Positions 10,393 through 19,791 are shown, counted from the first letter of the stretch. The stretch: DNA of 64,000 bases from Pectobacterium carotovorum (GCF_033898505.1 NZ_JAXAFK010000006.1:192574-256573); one strand, 5' to 3'. Numbers and translations are program-made. Notes: generated from the letters alone by a model not told the origin.

Positions 10393-11424
10393 ATGAAAGC
10401 ATTGGCAAAACTGCGGCCGGAAGAGGGCATCTGGATGGTGGATTCCCCCACGCCGGGGCTCGGGCATAACGACATCATGATTAAAATCCGTAAAAGCGCG
10501 ATTTGCGGAACGGATGTGCATATCTATAACTGGGACGAATGGTCGCAGAAGACCATTCCCGTTCCGATGGTTGTTGGGCATGAGTACGTTGGTGAAATTG
10601 TCGCTATCGGTCAGGAAGTTAACGGTTTTCATATTGGCGATCGGGTCTCCGGCGAAGGCCATATTACCTGCGGCTACTGCCGTAACTGCCGTGCCGGGCG
10701 ACGTCATTTATGCCGCAATGCCATCGGCGTCGGGGTCAATCGCCCCGGTTCGTTCGCGGAATATCTGGTGATTCCTGCCTACAACGCGTTTCGCATTCCC
10801 GACAATATTTCTGACGAACTGGCTGCCATTTTCGATCCCTTCGGCAACGCGGTGCATACCGCGCTTTCCTTTGATTTAGTGGGGGAAGATGTCTTGATTG
10901 CCGGCGCAGGGCCGATAGGCATGATGGCGGCGGCGGTGTGCCGTCACGTTGGCGCAAGGAATGTCGTCATTACCGATGTCAATGCGTACCGACTGGAGCT
11001 GGCCAGTAAAATGGGGGCTACACGTGCCGTCAATGTGGCACAGGAAAATCTGGCTGACGTGATGATCGAGCTGGGCATGACCGAGGGGTTTGATATCGGC
11101 CTGGAGATGTCCGGTGCGCCAGCGGCCTTTCGCGCCATGCTGAAAGCGATGAATCACGGTGGACGCATCGCCATGCTGGGTATTCCGCACGAACCGATGT
11201 CGATTGACTGGGGAGAGGTGATTTTTAAAGGACTGTTTATCAAAGGTATCTACGGACGGGAAATGTTCGAAACCTGGTACAAAATGTCGGCGCTGATTCA
11301 GTCCGGGTTGGATTTATCTCCGATTATTACCCACCGCTTTCACATTGATGAGTTTCAGAAAGGCTTTGATGCCATGCGCTCGGGTCAGTCGGGCAAGGTT
11401 ATTCTCAATTGGGATGAAATATAA
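10393..11424 (+). CDS. tdh: L-threonine 3-dehydrogenase
   Basis: Tdh oxidises threonine to 2-amino-3-ketobutyrate with NAD+, feeding Kbl. It is a medium-chain zinc dehydrogenase of 343 residues. The catalytic zinc site is seen in [14 protein letters not shown] and GHEYVGEI, and the structural zinc site in the four cysteines of [15 protein letters not shown]. The NAD-binding loop is [22 protein letters not shown] upstream is a good ribosome site. It is convergent with yibQ, with 51 bases between the stops and no clear hairpin with a T-tract. Confidence 0.98.
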   Translation: MKALAKLRPEEGIWMVDSPTPGLGHNDIMIKIRKSAICGTDVHIYNWDEWSQKTIPVPMVVGHEYVGEIVAIGQEVNGFHIGDRVSGEGHITCGYCRNCRAGRRHLCRNAIGVGVNRPGSFAEYLVIPAYNAFRIPDNISDELAAIFDPFGNAVHTALSFDLVGEDVLIAGAGPIGMMAAAVCRHVGARNVVITDVNAYRLELASKMGATRAVNVAQENLADVMIELGMTEGFDIGLEMSGAPAAFRAMLKAMNHGGRIAMLGIPHEPMSIDWGEVIFKGLFIKGIYGREMFETWYKMSALIQSGLDLSPIITHRFHIDEFQKGFDAMRSGQSGKVILNWDEI

Positions 11425-11475
11425 CCCTGCCGTGACGAATTCGTGCGATGGCAAAAGGGAAACGCACGCTCGGCG

Positions 11476-12423
11476 TTACGGCTGCGCGGGCGTTTCGGTC
11501 TCGGCTGGTGCCACCCAGGTCTGCCAGCGGTGCTTGATAAACATCACTGGGGCGCTTTCCTGAATGCCGCTGCTCACCAGCCTGAAGAACACATCGTTCT
11601 TCGCCGGTTCCGGCGGCTGCTTGACCCGACACTGCTGTATGCCACGGAACGGATTACGCGGTTTGGCTGGCTGCTGTGGCTGAGGCTCGTACTGCCGCGT
11701 CGGCTCATTCAGCAACTGGCTGGGGCGGACTAAGATAATATCGGCATCCAGCGTGGGTAGCATCTGCTGCAAGACGCGGATGGTTGACGGATGTGGATGC
11801 CCGATAGCGATGGCGGAACCGCTACGGCGGGCGATTTGTACTGCGCGAGTAAACTGCTTACGGATCTCGGCTTCGTTTTGCGAATCATCCAGGAAGACTT
11901 TGCGTTTGATGACTTTGACGCCCGTTCCTGCTGCCGCCTGACTCGATTGGCTGCTGCCAATGGTCATGCTATCAAGGAAATAGAGCTGGTAGGCGCTCAG
12001 CGCCTGCATGACTTTTTGCATGCCGGGCAGGCTGGCGGTCATCGCGCTGCCCATGTGGTTGTTCAACCCCACGGCGTAAGGCACGTTATTGACCGATTGG
12101 CGAATAATGCGCTGAATTTCGTCACTGCTCATGTCCGGGCGTAACGTGTCACGCTCCAGCGGCTGCTTGCTCATCGGGGCCATTGGCAGATGAATCAATA
12201 CCTCTCGCCCTTGTTGGTGAGCTTTGGTTGCCATTTCACGGGCGTATGGCGCGTTGGGCAATACCGCGACGGAAATCGCCGTTGGCATTGCCAGAATCTG
12301 GTTCTCATTATGCGGGCGATAGCCGAAATCATCGATGACGATGGAAAGTTTTCCGGCTAGTGCCAAAGGAGACAGAGTGAGCAGACCCAATGCCAGTAAC
12401 GGTGTTTTGGTTAAATATGACAA
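11476..12423 (-). CDS. yibQ: Divergent polysaccharide deacetylase family protein (YibQ)
   Basis: A secreted protein of the divergent polysaccharide deacetylase family (COG2861). A hydrophobic signal sequence ending in LALAGK is followed by KLSIVIDDFGYRPHNE, with the DD pair of this family, and by LNNHMGSAMTA and AIGHPHPSTI. The C-terminal 60 residues are rich in Gln and Pro. The gene has no ATG in the start region. A TTG at 12423, two bases after the envC stop and preceded by GGGAAG, is the most likely start (315 residues); a TTG at 12441 inside envC would give 321. Linkage to envC suggests a periplasmic role near the cell wall, but no substrate is established. Confidence 0.85.
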   Translation of the reverse strand: MSYLTKTPLLALGLLTLSPLALAGKLSIVIDDFGYRPHNENQILAMPTAISVAVLPNAPYAREMATKAHQQGREVLIHLPMAPMSKQPLERDTLRPDMSSDEIQRIIRQSVNNVPYAVGLNNHMGSAMTASLPGMQKVMQALSAYQLYFLDSMTIGSSQSSQAAAGTGVKVIKRKVFLDDSQNEAEIRKQFTRAVQIARRSGSAIAIGHPHPSTIRVLQQMLPTLDADIILVRPSQLLNEPTRQYEPQPQQPAKPRNPFRGIQQCRVKQPPEPAKNDVFFRLVSSGIQESAPVMFIKHRWQTWVAPAETETPAQP

Positions 12424-12425
12424 GA

Positions 12426-13727
12426 CTATCTTCCCAGCCAAGGTTGTGGATTGACCGCCTGACCCTGACGACGGATTTCAAAATACAGCCCGGGCTGGCT
12501 CTGCCCGCCGCTGGTACCAACCAGCGCAATAGGTTGACCGGCTTTGACCTGAGCGCCAACGGAGACCAGCGCGCTCTGGTTATAGCCGTACAGGCTCATA
12601 TCGCCTTTACCATGCTGCACAACAACGACCAGCCCGTAGCCCTGTAGCCAGTCGGCCATCAGTACAGTACCGTCGGCGATGGCTTTCACTTCCGTTCCTT
12701 CCGGCGCGGCAATCACCAGGCCTTTCCAGCGCAGTTCGCCCTGTAGCGGTTCGCCGAAACGGTGCTCGATACGGCCATTAACTGGCCAGATGGCTTGACC
12801 TGAAGGTCGCCCTAAACCGCCGGTGCGGGCCATGAGTGAGCGTTCACCTTCAGTGGGTTTGTAGCTGCTGCCGCTGCGTTTGGCCTGTTCTTCTTTGGCG
12901 CGAACTTTGGCGGCCTCACGCGCTTCCCGTTCGGCGCGGGCTTTCGCTTCTCGCTCGGCGCGAGCGATCTGGTCGCGCAATCGGGTTTCATTCTGGCGCA
13001 GCTCCGTCAACTGCTGCCGATCTTTTTCCAGCGAACTTTCCAGCGTCGACAGCGTTTTTTTCCGATCGGACTGCGCCTGCTCCAGCGTCTGCTGTTGCTG
13101 CTGTTGGTCACTCAGCAGCGTTTTTTGCTGCGTCTGTTTTTGTTCCAACTGACGTTTTTGGTCAGCCAGCTCCACGCGGGTTTGCTGCAACTCGTGGATG
13201 GATTTCTGGCGGGCTTCATTCAGGTAGCCGAAGTAGGCGAGGATGCGCTCGTTGCGCTGGCTTTCCTCTCCGCTCAGCATTAATTGCAGCGCGCTGTGCT
13301 GGCCTTGCCGGAAGGCGGCGTCAAGCTGGCGGGAGAGCAGCGTTTGTTGCTTATCCTGCTGAGATTGCAGTTTTGCGATAGAGGCGCTGAGGCCGGTTAA
13401 TTCTTTATTTAGCGTGGACAGCGTATTGCGCGTTTCATGCAGTTGACGACTGGCCTGAGAGATCGACTGCTCCTGCTTTTTCAACTGCTGGACTAACGCA
13501 CTGCGCTGCTTTTGCTGCTCTTGGACGCTTTTTTCTTTTGCGGCGATATCTTGTTGCAGAGTCTTGAGCTGCGCCTGATTATCTTCCGCCTGGCCGAGCG
13601 CGGGCAACAGCAAAACGCCAACGCAGAGTGCGCTGACGCAGCGGGTGAGTAGCCTTTGTAATGCGGATAAATGGCGATCGGCGCTACATGCCACTCGACT
13701 CTGTACAAATAACGCGTTTTTACTCAT
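12426..13727 (-). CDS. envC: Murein hydrolase activator EnvC
   Basis: EnvC is a periplasmic protein recruited by FtsEX to the septum, where it activates the amidases AmiA and AmiB for daughter-cell separation. The 433-residue protein has an N-terminal hydrophobic segment ending near LGQAED (signal peptide), then about 230 residues of glutamine- and lysine-rich coiled coil. A basic linker with RAEREAKARAERE precedes a C-terminal LytM (peptidase M23) domain starting at WPVNGRIEHRFGE. The LytM zinc ligands are degenerate, as expected for an activator rather than a hydrolase. yibQ follows directly. In E. coli gpmM precedes envC; here it does not. Confidence 0.96.
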   Translation of the reverse strand: MSKNALFVQSRVACSADRHLSALQRLLTRCVSALCVGVLLLPALGQAEDNQAQLKTLQQDIAAKEKSVQEQQKQRSALVQQLKKQEQSISQASRQLHETRNTLSTLNKELTGLSASIAKLQSQQDKQQTLLSRQLDAAFRQGQHSALQLMLSGEESQRNERILAYFGYLNEARQKSIHELQQTRVELADQKRQLEQKQTQQKTLLSDQQQQQQTLEQAQSDRKKTLSTLESSLEKDRQQLTELRQNETRLRDQIARAEREAKARAEREAREAAKVRAKEEQAKRSGSSYKPTEGERSLMARTGGLGRPSGQAIWPVNGRIEHRFGEPLQGELRWKGLVIAAPEGTEVKAIADGTVLMADWLQGYGLVVVVQHGKGDMSLYGYNQSALVSVGAQVKAGQPIALVGTSGGQSQPGLYFEIRRQGQAVNPQPWLGR

Positions 13728-14100
13728 AGCGGTGAATTATTCCACGATGAACAGCGGCTTACCAGTTGTCTCTTGTCTGATTTCTATTTCCAGACGTGAC
13801 AAGCATGGCACAAAGACGGGCATCTATGCGTATCAATAATGGATAAATGGAAAGCTCTGCGCATAAAATGGGGGAATGGCATTATTTGGTACGCCAGTTT
13901 CTGTGGCTGCTGTCTCTGGCTGGTGCCTGTGTGGGCCTGCGTCGGGATAGCGTCAAACCTCTATCCTGGAATTTTTTGGGTATCGCGCCGCAGATTCGAT
14001 ACGCTATGTTGGCTTACTGGCTGTAATTGCCGTATCGCGCAGGTATACTCAGGAACCTTATATTTTTGTTGATTAACTGATCCGGGAGTCGTTACACCCC
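13728..14100. other. Intergenic region where gpmM is expected
   Basis: This 373-base divergent interval between envC and yibN holds the promoters of both genes but no convincing gene. In E. coli the 1.5-kb gpmM gene lies here. The only sizeable frame (13839-14072, 77 codons, rich in Cys and Trp) lacks a ribosome site and shows no phosphoglycerate mutase motif, so I do not call it a gene or a remnant. Confidence 0.6.
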
Positions 14101-14532
14101 ATGCAAGAGATTATGCCATTCATTAGCAAGCACCCTATTTTGAGCATTTCCTGGGTTGCACTGTTGGTTGCGGTTATTGTGCTTACTGTGAAGAGTAAAC
14201 TGTCGAACGTGAAAGACGTGGTTCGCGGTGAAGCGATCCGCCTGATTAATAAAGAAGATGCTGTCATCGTTGATATCCGTAACCGTGACGACTATCGCCG
14301 TGGCCATATTGCCAACGCATTTAACCTGTTGCCGAACGACATTAAGAACGGCAGTGTAGGTGAACTTGAAAAACATAAGTCGCAACCGATTATCGTGGTA
14401 TGCGCCAACGGCCTCTCTTCACGCGAAGCGGCCGAGAATTTGTTCAAAGCGGGTTTTGAGCGTGTGCAGGTGCTGAAAGACGGCCTGGCTGGCTGGAGTG
14501 GTGAGAATCTGCCTTTAGTCCGCGGCAAGTAA
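14101..14532 (+). CDS. yibN: Membrane-anchored rhodanese-like protein (YibN)
   Basis: A 143-residue protein with one N-terminal membrane helix (about residues 13-29, hydrophobic and flanked by His/Lys) and a single rhodanese domain. The motifs are [26 protein letters not shown] and an active-site loop [14 protein letters not shown], so a catalytic cysteine is present (about residue 101), followed by the C-terminal [13 protein letters not shown]. The family handles sulfane sulfur or forms protein complexes; no specific substrate is known from this sequence. It leads the yibN-secB-gpsA-cysE run. A GGGAG lies 12 bases before the ATG, slightly far for a ribosome site. Confidence 0.92.
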   Translation: MQEIMPFISKHPILSISWVALLVAVIVLTVKSKLSNVKDVVRGEAIRLINKEDAVIVDIRNRDDYRRGHIANAFNLLPNDIKNGSVGELEKHKSQPIIVVCANGLSSREAAENLFKAGFERVQVLKDGLAGWSGENLPLVRGK

Positions 14533-14753
14533 AACGGTTTGTGGTAAAACTATCCTCGTCGTGCCGTGTGTGATAAGTCATAGTGTTGTGGTAAGTCATA
14601 GTGCGATAAGTCATACGCAGCAAAAATGGCAACGATTTGGCAGGATAACCGACAGGCTGATTGCAGTACGATAATGACAGAACTGTGCTGACGTCCGCCT
14701 ACTTATGACGACGGAAGACGTCAAGAAAATCTAACAAAAGGGTATTACTTAAC
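14533..14753. repeat. Short direct repeats between yibN and secB
   Basis: Three copies of TAAGTCATA lie at 14574-14582, 14592-14600 and 14607-14615, spaced 18 and 15 bases. The interval is where grxC (about 250 bp) sits in E. coli; at 221 bases it is too short to hold it, and no CPYC glutaredoxin motif can be read in any frame. AAAAGGG near the end is the secB ribosome site. Confidence 0.6.
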
Positions 14754-15224
14754 ATGTCTGAACAAAACAACACAGAAATGGCTTTCCAAATCCAGCGCAT
14801 CTACACCAAAGATATCTCTTTTGAAGCGCCGAATGCGCCTCAGGTGTTCCAGCAGGAATGGCAGCCCGAAGTAAAACTGGATCTGGATACGGCTTCCAGC
14901 CAACTGGCTGATGACATCTATGAAGTTGTTCTGCGTGTGACCGTAACGGCTTCTCTGGGTGAAGAAACTGCGTTTCTGTGTGAAGTTCAGCAAGGTGGTA
15001 TCTTTACCGTTGGCGGTATTGAAGGGACCCAACTGGCGCACTGCCTGGGCGCATACTGCCCGAACATTCTGTTCCCTTACGCGCGTGAGTGCATCACCAG
15101 TCTGGTTTCTCGCGGTACCTTCCCGCAGCTGAACCTGGCACCGGTTAACTTTGATGCGCTGTTCATGAACTACCTGCAGCAGCAGACCGAAGGTGAAGGC
15201 GCTGCGCAGCATCAGGATGCCTGA
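14754..15224 (+). CDS. secB: Protein-export chaperone SecB
   Basis: SecB is a cytoplasmic tetrameric chaperone that keeps precursor proteins unfolded and hands them to SecA. At 156 residues the sequence is close to the E. coli protein throughout: [19 protein letters not shown] at the start, the hydrophobic groove region [19 protein letters not shown], and the acidic/polar C-terminal tail. Its stop overlaps the gpsA start by one base, and the gpsA start is read without a separate spacer, so the two are translationally linked. Confidence 0.98.
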   Translation: MSEQNNTEMAFQIQRIYTKDISFEAPNAPQVFQQEWQPEVKLDLDTASSQLADDIYEVVLRVTVTASLGEETAFLCEVQQGGIFTVGGIEGTQLAHCLGAYCPNILFPYARECITSLVSRGTFPQLNLAPVNFDALFMNYLQQQTEGEGAAQHQDA

Positions 15225-16243
15225 TGAACGCGTCTGACGCTTCCATGACCGTCATCGGTGCTGGTTCGTACGGCACCGCACTGGCCATTACGCTGGCGCG
15301 TAATGGCCATCGAGTTGTGCTGTGGGGCCACAACCCTGCACACATTCAGGCGTTACAGGCCGCTCGCTGTAATCAGGCGTTTCTGCCGGATGTGCCTTTC
15401 CCCGATTCGCTACAGCTGGAAACCAATCTGGCGCAGGCGCTCGCTGCCAGCAGAAACGTGCTGGTTGTGGTGCCGAGCCATGTGTTTGGTGATGTTCTGC
15501 GTCAGTTGAAACCGCATTTGCGGGCCGACGCGCGTATCGTGTGGGCGACAAAAGGACTGGAAGCGGAAACGGGACGCCTGTTGCAGGATGTCGCCCGCGA
15601 AGCGTTGGGCGAAACCATTCCGCTTGCGGTGGTATCCGGCCCGACATTTGCCAAAGAATTAGCGGCCGGTATGCCGACGGCTATTGCTCTGGCATCAACG
15701 GACAGTGAATTTGCCGACGACCTACAGCGACTGCTGCATTGTGGAAAGAGTTTCCGTGTGTACAGCAACCCGGATTTTATCGGCGTGCAGCTGGGCGGGG
15801 CGGTGAAAAACGTCATCGCTATCGGTGCTGGAATGTCTGACGGCATTGGGTTTGGCGCTAATGCGCGTACCGCATTGATCACTCGCGGGCTGGCGGAAAT
15901 GACCCGACTTGGCACGGCGCTGGGTGCAGATCCCTCGACCTTCATGGGGATGGCTGGGCTTGGCGATCTGGTGCTGACTTGTACTGATAATCAGTCCCGT
16001 AACCGGCGCTTCGGTATGATGCTGGGGCAGGGAATGGATGTACAGAGCGCGCAGGATAGCATTGGTCAGGTTGTTGAAGGGTATCGCAATACGAAAGAGG
16101 TGCTGGCGTTAGCGCAGCGCTACGGCGTTGAAATGCCGATTACCGAACAACTCTGGCAAGTTCTGTATTGTGGAAAAGACGCCCGAGAGGCGGCGCTGAG
16201 CCTATTGGGGCGCACGCGTAAAGACGAAACCGCCAAGTTATAA
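15224..16243 (+). CDS. gpsA: Glycerol-3-phosphate dehydrogenase [NAD(P)+]
   Basis: GpsA reduces dihydroxyacetone phosphate to sn-glycerol 3-phosphate for phospholipid synthesis. The protein has 339 residues, with the Rossmann motif [13 protein letters not shown], the substrate lysine region [14 protein letters not shown], and the C-terminal block [20 protein letters not shown]. It begins on the last base of the secB stop, and cysE follows after about 150 bases. The order secB-gpsA-cysE matches E. coli. Confidence 0.98.
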   Translation: MNASDASMTVIGAGSYGTALAITLARNGHRVVLWGHNPAHIQALQAARCNQAFLPDVPFPDSLQLETNLAQALAASRNVLVVVPSHVFGDVLRQLKPHLRADARIVWATKGLEAETGRLLQDVAREALGETIPLAVVSGPTFAKELAAGMPTAIALASTDSEFADDLQRLLHCGKSFRVYSNPDFIGVQLGGAVKNVIAIGAGMSDGIGFGANARTALITRGLAEMTRLGTALGADPSTFMGMAGLGDLVLTCTDNQSRNRRFGMMLGQGMDVQSAQDSIGQVVEGYRNTKEVLALAQRYGVEMPITEQLWQVLYCGKDAREAALSLLGRTRKDETAKL

Positions 16244-16390
16244 AACACGTCGTTCTATGCTGAACTGGGCTTCCTAATCTGGGAGGCTCATAGTATCTTC
16301 ATTTTCTTGTATGCGAGCGGTGGTGCTATTAAGCCTGCCGTTTGAGAACAGATATACGTTGTGGTGTGTGGTATCTCGGAGAGTAAGGCA

Positions 16391-17212
16391 ATGTCGACAG
16401 AAGAACTGGAACTGGTCTGGACCAATATCAAGGCAGAAGCGCGCAGTCTTGCAGACTGTGAACCGATGCTGGCCAGCTTTTTTCATGCCACGTTGCTGAA
16501 GCACGAGAATCTGGGTAGCGCACTGAGCTATATGCTGGCGAACAAGCTGGCAAATGCGATCATGCCCGCCATTGCCATTCGTGAAGTGGTGGAAGAAGCT
16601 TACCATGCCGATCCGCAGATGATCGTTTCTGCCGCGCGCGATATCCAGGCTGTCTGCCTGCGCGATCCAGCGGTGGATAAATATTCGACGCCGCTGCTCT
16701 ACCTGAAAGGGTTTCATGCGTTGCAGGCGTATCGTATTGGCCACTGGCTTTGGTCGCAGGATCGTAAAGCGCTGGCGGTCTATTTCCAGAACCAGATCTC
16801 GGTTTCTTTCGGTGTCGATATCCACCCAGCGGCGAGAATCGGTTGCGGGATCATGCTCGATCATGCCACGGGTATTGTGATCGGCGAAACCGCCGTGGTT
16901 GAAAATGATGTCTCCATTCTGCAATCCGTGACGCTGGGCGGGACGGGTAAAACGAGCGGCGATCGTCACCCTAAAATTCGCGAAGGCGTGATGATTGGTG
17001 CTGGTGCGAAGATTCTGGGGAACATTGAGGTGGGATGTGGCGCGAAAATTGGCGCCGGTTCTGTCGTGCTGCAATCCGTTCCTCCACACACGACGGCGGC
17101 AGGTGTTCCAGCTCGTATCGTCGGTCGACCAGAAAGCGATAAACCTGCTATGGACATGGATCAGTATTTCAACGGCATCAATCGTGGCTTCGAATACGGC
17201 GATGGAATCTAA
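16391..17212 (+). CDS. cysE: Serine O-acetyltransferase
   Basis: CysE makes O-acetylserine from serine and acetyl-CoA, the carbon skeleton for cysteine, and is normally feedback-inhibited by cysteine. The ATG at 16391 gives 273 residues, the standard length, with GAGTAAGG as ribosome site; the open frame continues ten codons upstream without support. The N-terminal helical domain is followed by a left-handed beta-helix of hexapeptide repeats, including DIHPAARIGCGIMLDHATG (catalytic His/Asp) and GGTGKTSGDRHPKI (acetyl-CoA loop). A clear terminator follows at 17276. Confidence 0.98.
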   Translation: MSTEELELVWTNIKAEARSLADCEPMLASFFHATLLKHENLGSALSYMLANKLANAIMPAIAIREVVEEAYHADPQMIVSAARDIQAVCLRDPAVDKYSTPLLYLKGFHALQAYRIGHWLWSQDRKALAVYFQNQISVSFGVDIHPAARIGCGIMLDHATGIVIGETAVVENDVSILQSVTLGGTGKTSGDRHPKIREGVMIGAGAKILGNIEVGCGAKIGAGSVVLQSVPPHTTAAGVPARIVGRPESDKPAMDMDQYFNGINRGFEYGDGI

Positions 17213-17519
17213 CCTCGCTGTGTAGGCGATTCACCGTTCTGTTTATCTATCTCGAACGGTTCCCCATCAGAGCATAAACCACCGATAAATAAGGTGGTTT
17301 TTTGTTATTTCGGCTAAGAAACGTCTGAAATCAGCGCTGAATTCACTATCTATTTAGGTAAAGTTGCTCTTTATCCCCTCATAATAGGCTGTTTTAGTTT
17401 CCCGTTTATATAGGCAGATTGCGTAAACTGAACTATATATTTTGGTAACAACCAAGAATAGCTTTGCCTGGATTACCTTTGTTTGAATGGAATCGTGACG
17501 CTGTTACAGAGAACCTTAT
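17213..17519. other. cysE-pagP intergenic region
   Basis: This 307-base interval holds the cysE terminator (17276-17303), preceded by a weak inverted repeat ACCGTTC / GAACGGT (17233-17260). The remainder is AT-rich sequence that must contain the pagP promoter. I looked for the two-hexamer PhoP box that often drives pagP; GTTTTA and CGTTTA near 17391-17408 resemble half-sites but do not have the 11-base phasing, so no regulator is assigned. Confidence 0.5.
17276..17303 (+). terminator. Rho-independent terminator after cysE
   Basis: An 8-base stem AAACCACC / GGTGGTTT with a 9-base loop is followed by a run of Ts. It closes the yibN-secB-gpsA-cysE run and marks the end of the block that is colinear with E. 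coli. Confidence 0.85.
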
Positions 17520-18173
17520 ATGTACTTGAAGCGAATTTTAATCACGTTGAGTGTGGTTACACTACCCGTTGTGCCTTTTTTGAGCTATGCAGCAGAAAGC
17601 GTAAATAATGTAGGGACAAATAATACGAACAGCACGGTAAATCTTGCCCCTGTCGCGGTTGATTCCAATGGTTCGGCATCGGATAAGCAGAGTGAAAGCT
17701 GGTGGCAGAGAAGTAAAAATAACCTGTCTACGACTTGGAATTCACCGCAGAGCCACGACATTTATATCCCGGCAATTACCTGGCATAACCGCTGGACGTA
17801 CGATAAAGAAAAGACGGATAGATATAATGAAAGGCCGTGGGGCGCGGGTTACGGTGTCTCCCGTTTGGATAAGGACGGGGATTGGCACGGGCTTTATATC
17901 ATGGCTTTTAAAGATTCCTTTAATAAATGGGAACCTATCGGTGGCTATGGTTATGAAAAACGCTGGCGACCAACCAGCGATCAGGATTTTCAACTGGGGC
18001 TGGGTTTTACGGCTGGCGTAACGATGCGTGACAACTGGAACTATATTCCGATCCCTGTATTGCTGCCTCTGGCATCAATAAGTTATAACAAACTCTCTTT
18101 CCAGGCGACTTACATCCCTGGCACATATAATAACGGTAATGTTTTCTTTGCCTGGTTAAGATGGCAGATTTAG
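17520..18173 (+). CDS. pagP: Lipid A palmitoyltransferase PagP
   Basis: PagP is an outer-membrane beta-barrel enzyme that moves palmitate from phospholipid to lipid A, increasing resistance to antimicrobial peptides. The catalytic residues are visible as His89 (in ITWHNRW) and Asp132-Ser133 (in AFKDSFNKW); the 43-residue His-Asp spacing equals that of E. coli PagP. A signal peptide (cut after SYA, about residue 24) is followed by an unusual Asn/Ser/Val-rich segment to about residue 58. This makes the 217-residue protein about 30 longer than the E. coli one. The C-terminus FFAWLRWQI ends in an aromatic-rich strand suited to outer-membrane insertion. It sits in the accessory stretch after cysE. 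Confidence 0.93.
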   Translation: MYLKRILITLSVVTLPVVPFLSYAAESVNNVGTNNTNSTVNLAPVAVDSNGSASDKQSESWWQRSKNNLSTTWNSPQSHDIYIPAITWHNRWTYDKEKTDRYNERPWGAGYGVSRLDKDGDWHGLYIMAFKDSFNKWEPIGGYGYEKRWRPTSDQDFQLGLGFTAGVTMRDNWNYIPIPVLLPLASISYNKLSFQATYIPGTYNNGNVFFAWLRWQI

Positions 18174-18578
18174 TGGTCTTTTCTTTTCATCAAGAATATT
18201 TTGATGTAAAGAAATGAATCCTAATACAGCCTGTTAACGATCCCGTATTACTGGGATCGTTACTGCTTCGAATGGTTATAGGTTAACGAAATCGTATTAT
18301 TCTACAATTCTTTGCTAAGTATTTATATTTTCTAATACTATTTAGATTTTTATTATATGGCGTAGTTATTGAATTTTTTATTGATGAAACTATACTCAAT
18401 CATTGGTTTGGGCTTGTTAAATTTTAGATGAAATTTATAGCATGCTATAATTTTTGTGATATTTATTAATCGTGGATGTATCTAATAGATATTTAAAATG
18501 TATTTTTAACGCATTCTCTTAACGAGTAAAAGTAATTTTTTTAGGTTTTATGGATTAACTGAGATAAAGGGATTTTAT
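18174..18578. other. AT-rich intergenic region upstream of hcp
   Basis: A 405-base, strongly AT-rich interval with no gene. It contains a perfect 10-base inverted repeat (TAACGATCCC / GGGATCGTTA, 18235-18262) just after pagP. The repeat may end pagP transcription, although no T-run follows. The remainder is presumably promoter sequence for hcp; no operator is recognisable. The base composition contrasts with the genes left of 17.2 kb and fits horizontally acquired DNA. Confidence 0.6.
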
Positions 18579-19058
18579 ATGGCAAATAATATTTATCTAA
18601 CGTTGACGGGAAATCAACAAGGGAAAATATCTGCTGAGTGTGGCACCATCGACTCGATTGGTAATAAGTATCAGATAAGGCATCAAGACCAAATTTTTGT
18701 TTTGCAATTCGATCATGCTATCAGTCGTAACCAAAATATTAATCATCAACCTATAACGTTCTGTAAACCCATTGATAAATCATCTCCGCTCTTGGGTAAT
18801 GCTATAGCAAATAATGAAAAACTTGAGCTTTTGTTCGACTTTTACCGAACAGCGCAGACTGGAGTACAGGAGAAATATTATTCTGTTAAACTTATTGGAG
18901 CAGTTATAAGAAACATTGCCGTTTCCTATCCACACGCTTTAACCCATGCAGAGAATCAACCAGAAGAAATGATATCTGTTGCTTATCAAAGCATAGATTG
19001 GCAACACCACATTGCTGGAACTGGTGGCTATAGTCTATGGGAAGAAAAGGTGTATTAA
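18579..19058 (+). CDS. hcp: Type VI secretion tube protein Hcp
   Basis: Hcp forms hexameric rings that stack into the inner tube of the type VI secretion system and carry or chaperone effectors. The 159-residue protein has the enterobacterial Hcp pattern: a start with ANNIYLTLTGNQQGKISAECG, the block YQIRHQDQIFVLQFDHAISR, and KPIDKSSPLLGNAIANNEKL in the middle, all typical of this Hcp subfamily (COG3157). AAAGGG lies 8 bases before the ATG. No structural T6SS gene (tss, clpV, vgrG) is in the window, so this is an orphan hcp. The next gene starts 13 bases after its stop, so it probably heads a three-gene operon. Confidence 0.92.
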   Translation: MANNIYLTLTGNQQGKISAECGTIDSIGNKYQIRHQDQIFVLQFDHAISRNQNINHQPITFCKPIDKSSPLLGNAIANNEKLELLFDFYRTAQTGVQEKYYSVKLIGAVIRNIAVSYPHALTHAENQPEEMISVAYQSIDWQHHIAGTGGYSLWEEKVY

Positions 19059-19071
19059 TATAAAAGGAACG

Positions 19072-19791
19072 ATGGTGAAAGAAAATATTATCGTACGAAA
19101 TAAATTTTGTGATATTTCTAAGGTTAGATTTAGAAAATGGGACGAAATTGATGTTCTTTTCTGGAAGTTTGGTAAAAGCAATCCTGAAAGAAAGAGTGGT
19201 GGGTATTATTTAAATGCATATAAAGACTCATATATTCAGTACAATAAAGAAAAAATAATAAAGTACTCCCATCAAGCTGGAATTCTTCCTGAGTTGCTCG
19301 GTGGTGTTGCTTGGATTGAGTCAGGTGGAATGCCAGAAGAATATAAATTTCAGGTTTTTGAGGTAAAACGGATTTTGAGATTAAAGTCATCCCCTGAAAA
19401 TAAAACCTCTTTTGGTTCTGTTGCTATGCAAATTCAAGTTGCAGCCAGAAATTTAGGATTAAATCCGGACACTTTGACAACGCGAGATCAGCTTGAATTA
19501 GCTACTTGTTTGATGGAGGACGACTTTAACCTCTGGATTGTTGCCCAGCATCTAAGAGATATGATCCTCTATGATTATCCTGATGTAGCAGCGCTTTACT
19601 TGAATGATGAACAGTACATGATGGCAGGAGTTCGTTACAACCGGGGTATACAGAGAAAGCTGAGTGAGTTTATTCGTTTCATTGATGCTAAACCGGAACG
19701 TGGCTCTATTGAATTCGACTACATTTCTTATGGAATACGATTACTGCAAATTAGAAACCATATAAGAAAACTCCTGGGGCTTGATATCTGA
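19072..19791 (+). CDS. Putative T6SS lysozyme-like (transglycosylase-fold) effector
   Basis: I do not recognise a named family. The ATG at 19072, preceded by AAGGA, gives 239 residues; a longer frame overlapping hcp is rejected. There is no signal peptide or membrane helix. Three motifs in order resemble the lytic transglycosylase/lysozyme fold: LLGGVAWIESGG (Glu83, the catalytic-Glu plus Ser pattern), SFGSVAMQIQVAARNLG (residues 113-129, like the G-x-x-Q-x-x-x-x-T/A-A motif), and AGVRYNRG (Tyr189-Asn190). Position directly after hcp and directly before a small membrane protein suggests an Hcp-delivered effector that cuts peptidoglycan in rival cells. It is AT-rich like hcp. Function is an inference from motifs and context. 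Confidence 0.6.
   Translation: MVKENIIVRNKFCDISKVRFRKWDEIDVLFWKFGKSNPERKSGGYYLNAYKDSYIQYNKEKIIKYSHQAGILPELLGGVAWIESGGMPEEYKFQVFEVKRILRLKSSPENKTSFGSVAMQIQVAARNLGLNPDTLTTRDQLELATCLMEDDFNLWIVAQHLRDMILYDYPDVAALYLNDEQYMMAGVRYNRGIQRKLSEFIRFIDAKPERGSIEFDYISYGIRLLQIRNHIRKLLGLDI

Noticed and set aside
13839..14072. 77-codon frame between envC and yibN
   Set aside because: No ribosome site, odd Cys/Trp-rich composition, no similarity I can recognise to GpmM or another protein.
16274..17089. 271-codon minus-strand frame opposite cysE
   Set aside because: An antisense shadow; cysE on the other strand is complete and has a terminator.
17391..17408. PhoP box upstream of pagP
   Set aside because: Half-sites GTTTTA and CGTTTA exist but lack the required 11-base phasing.
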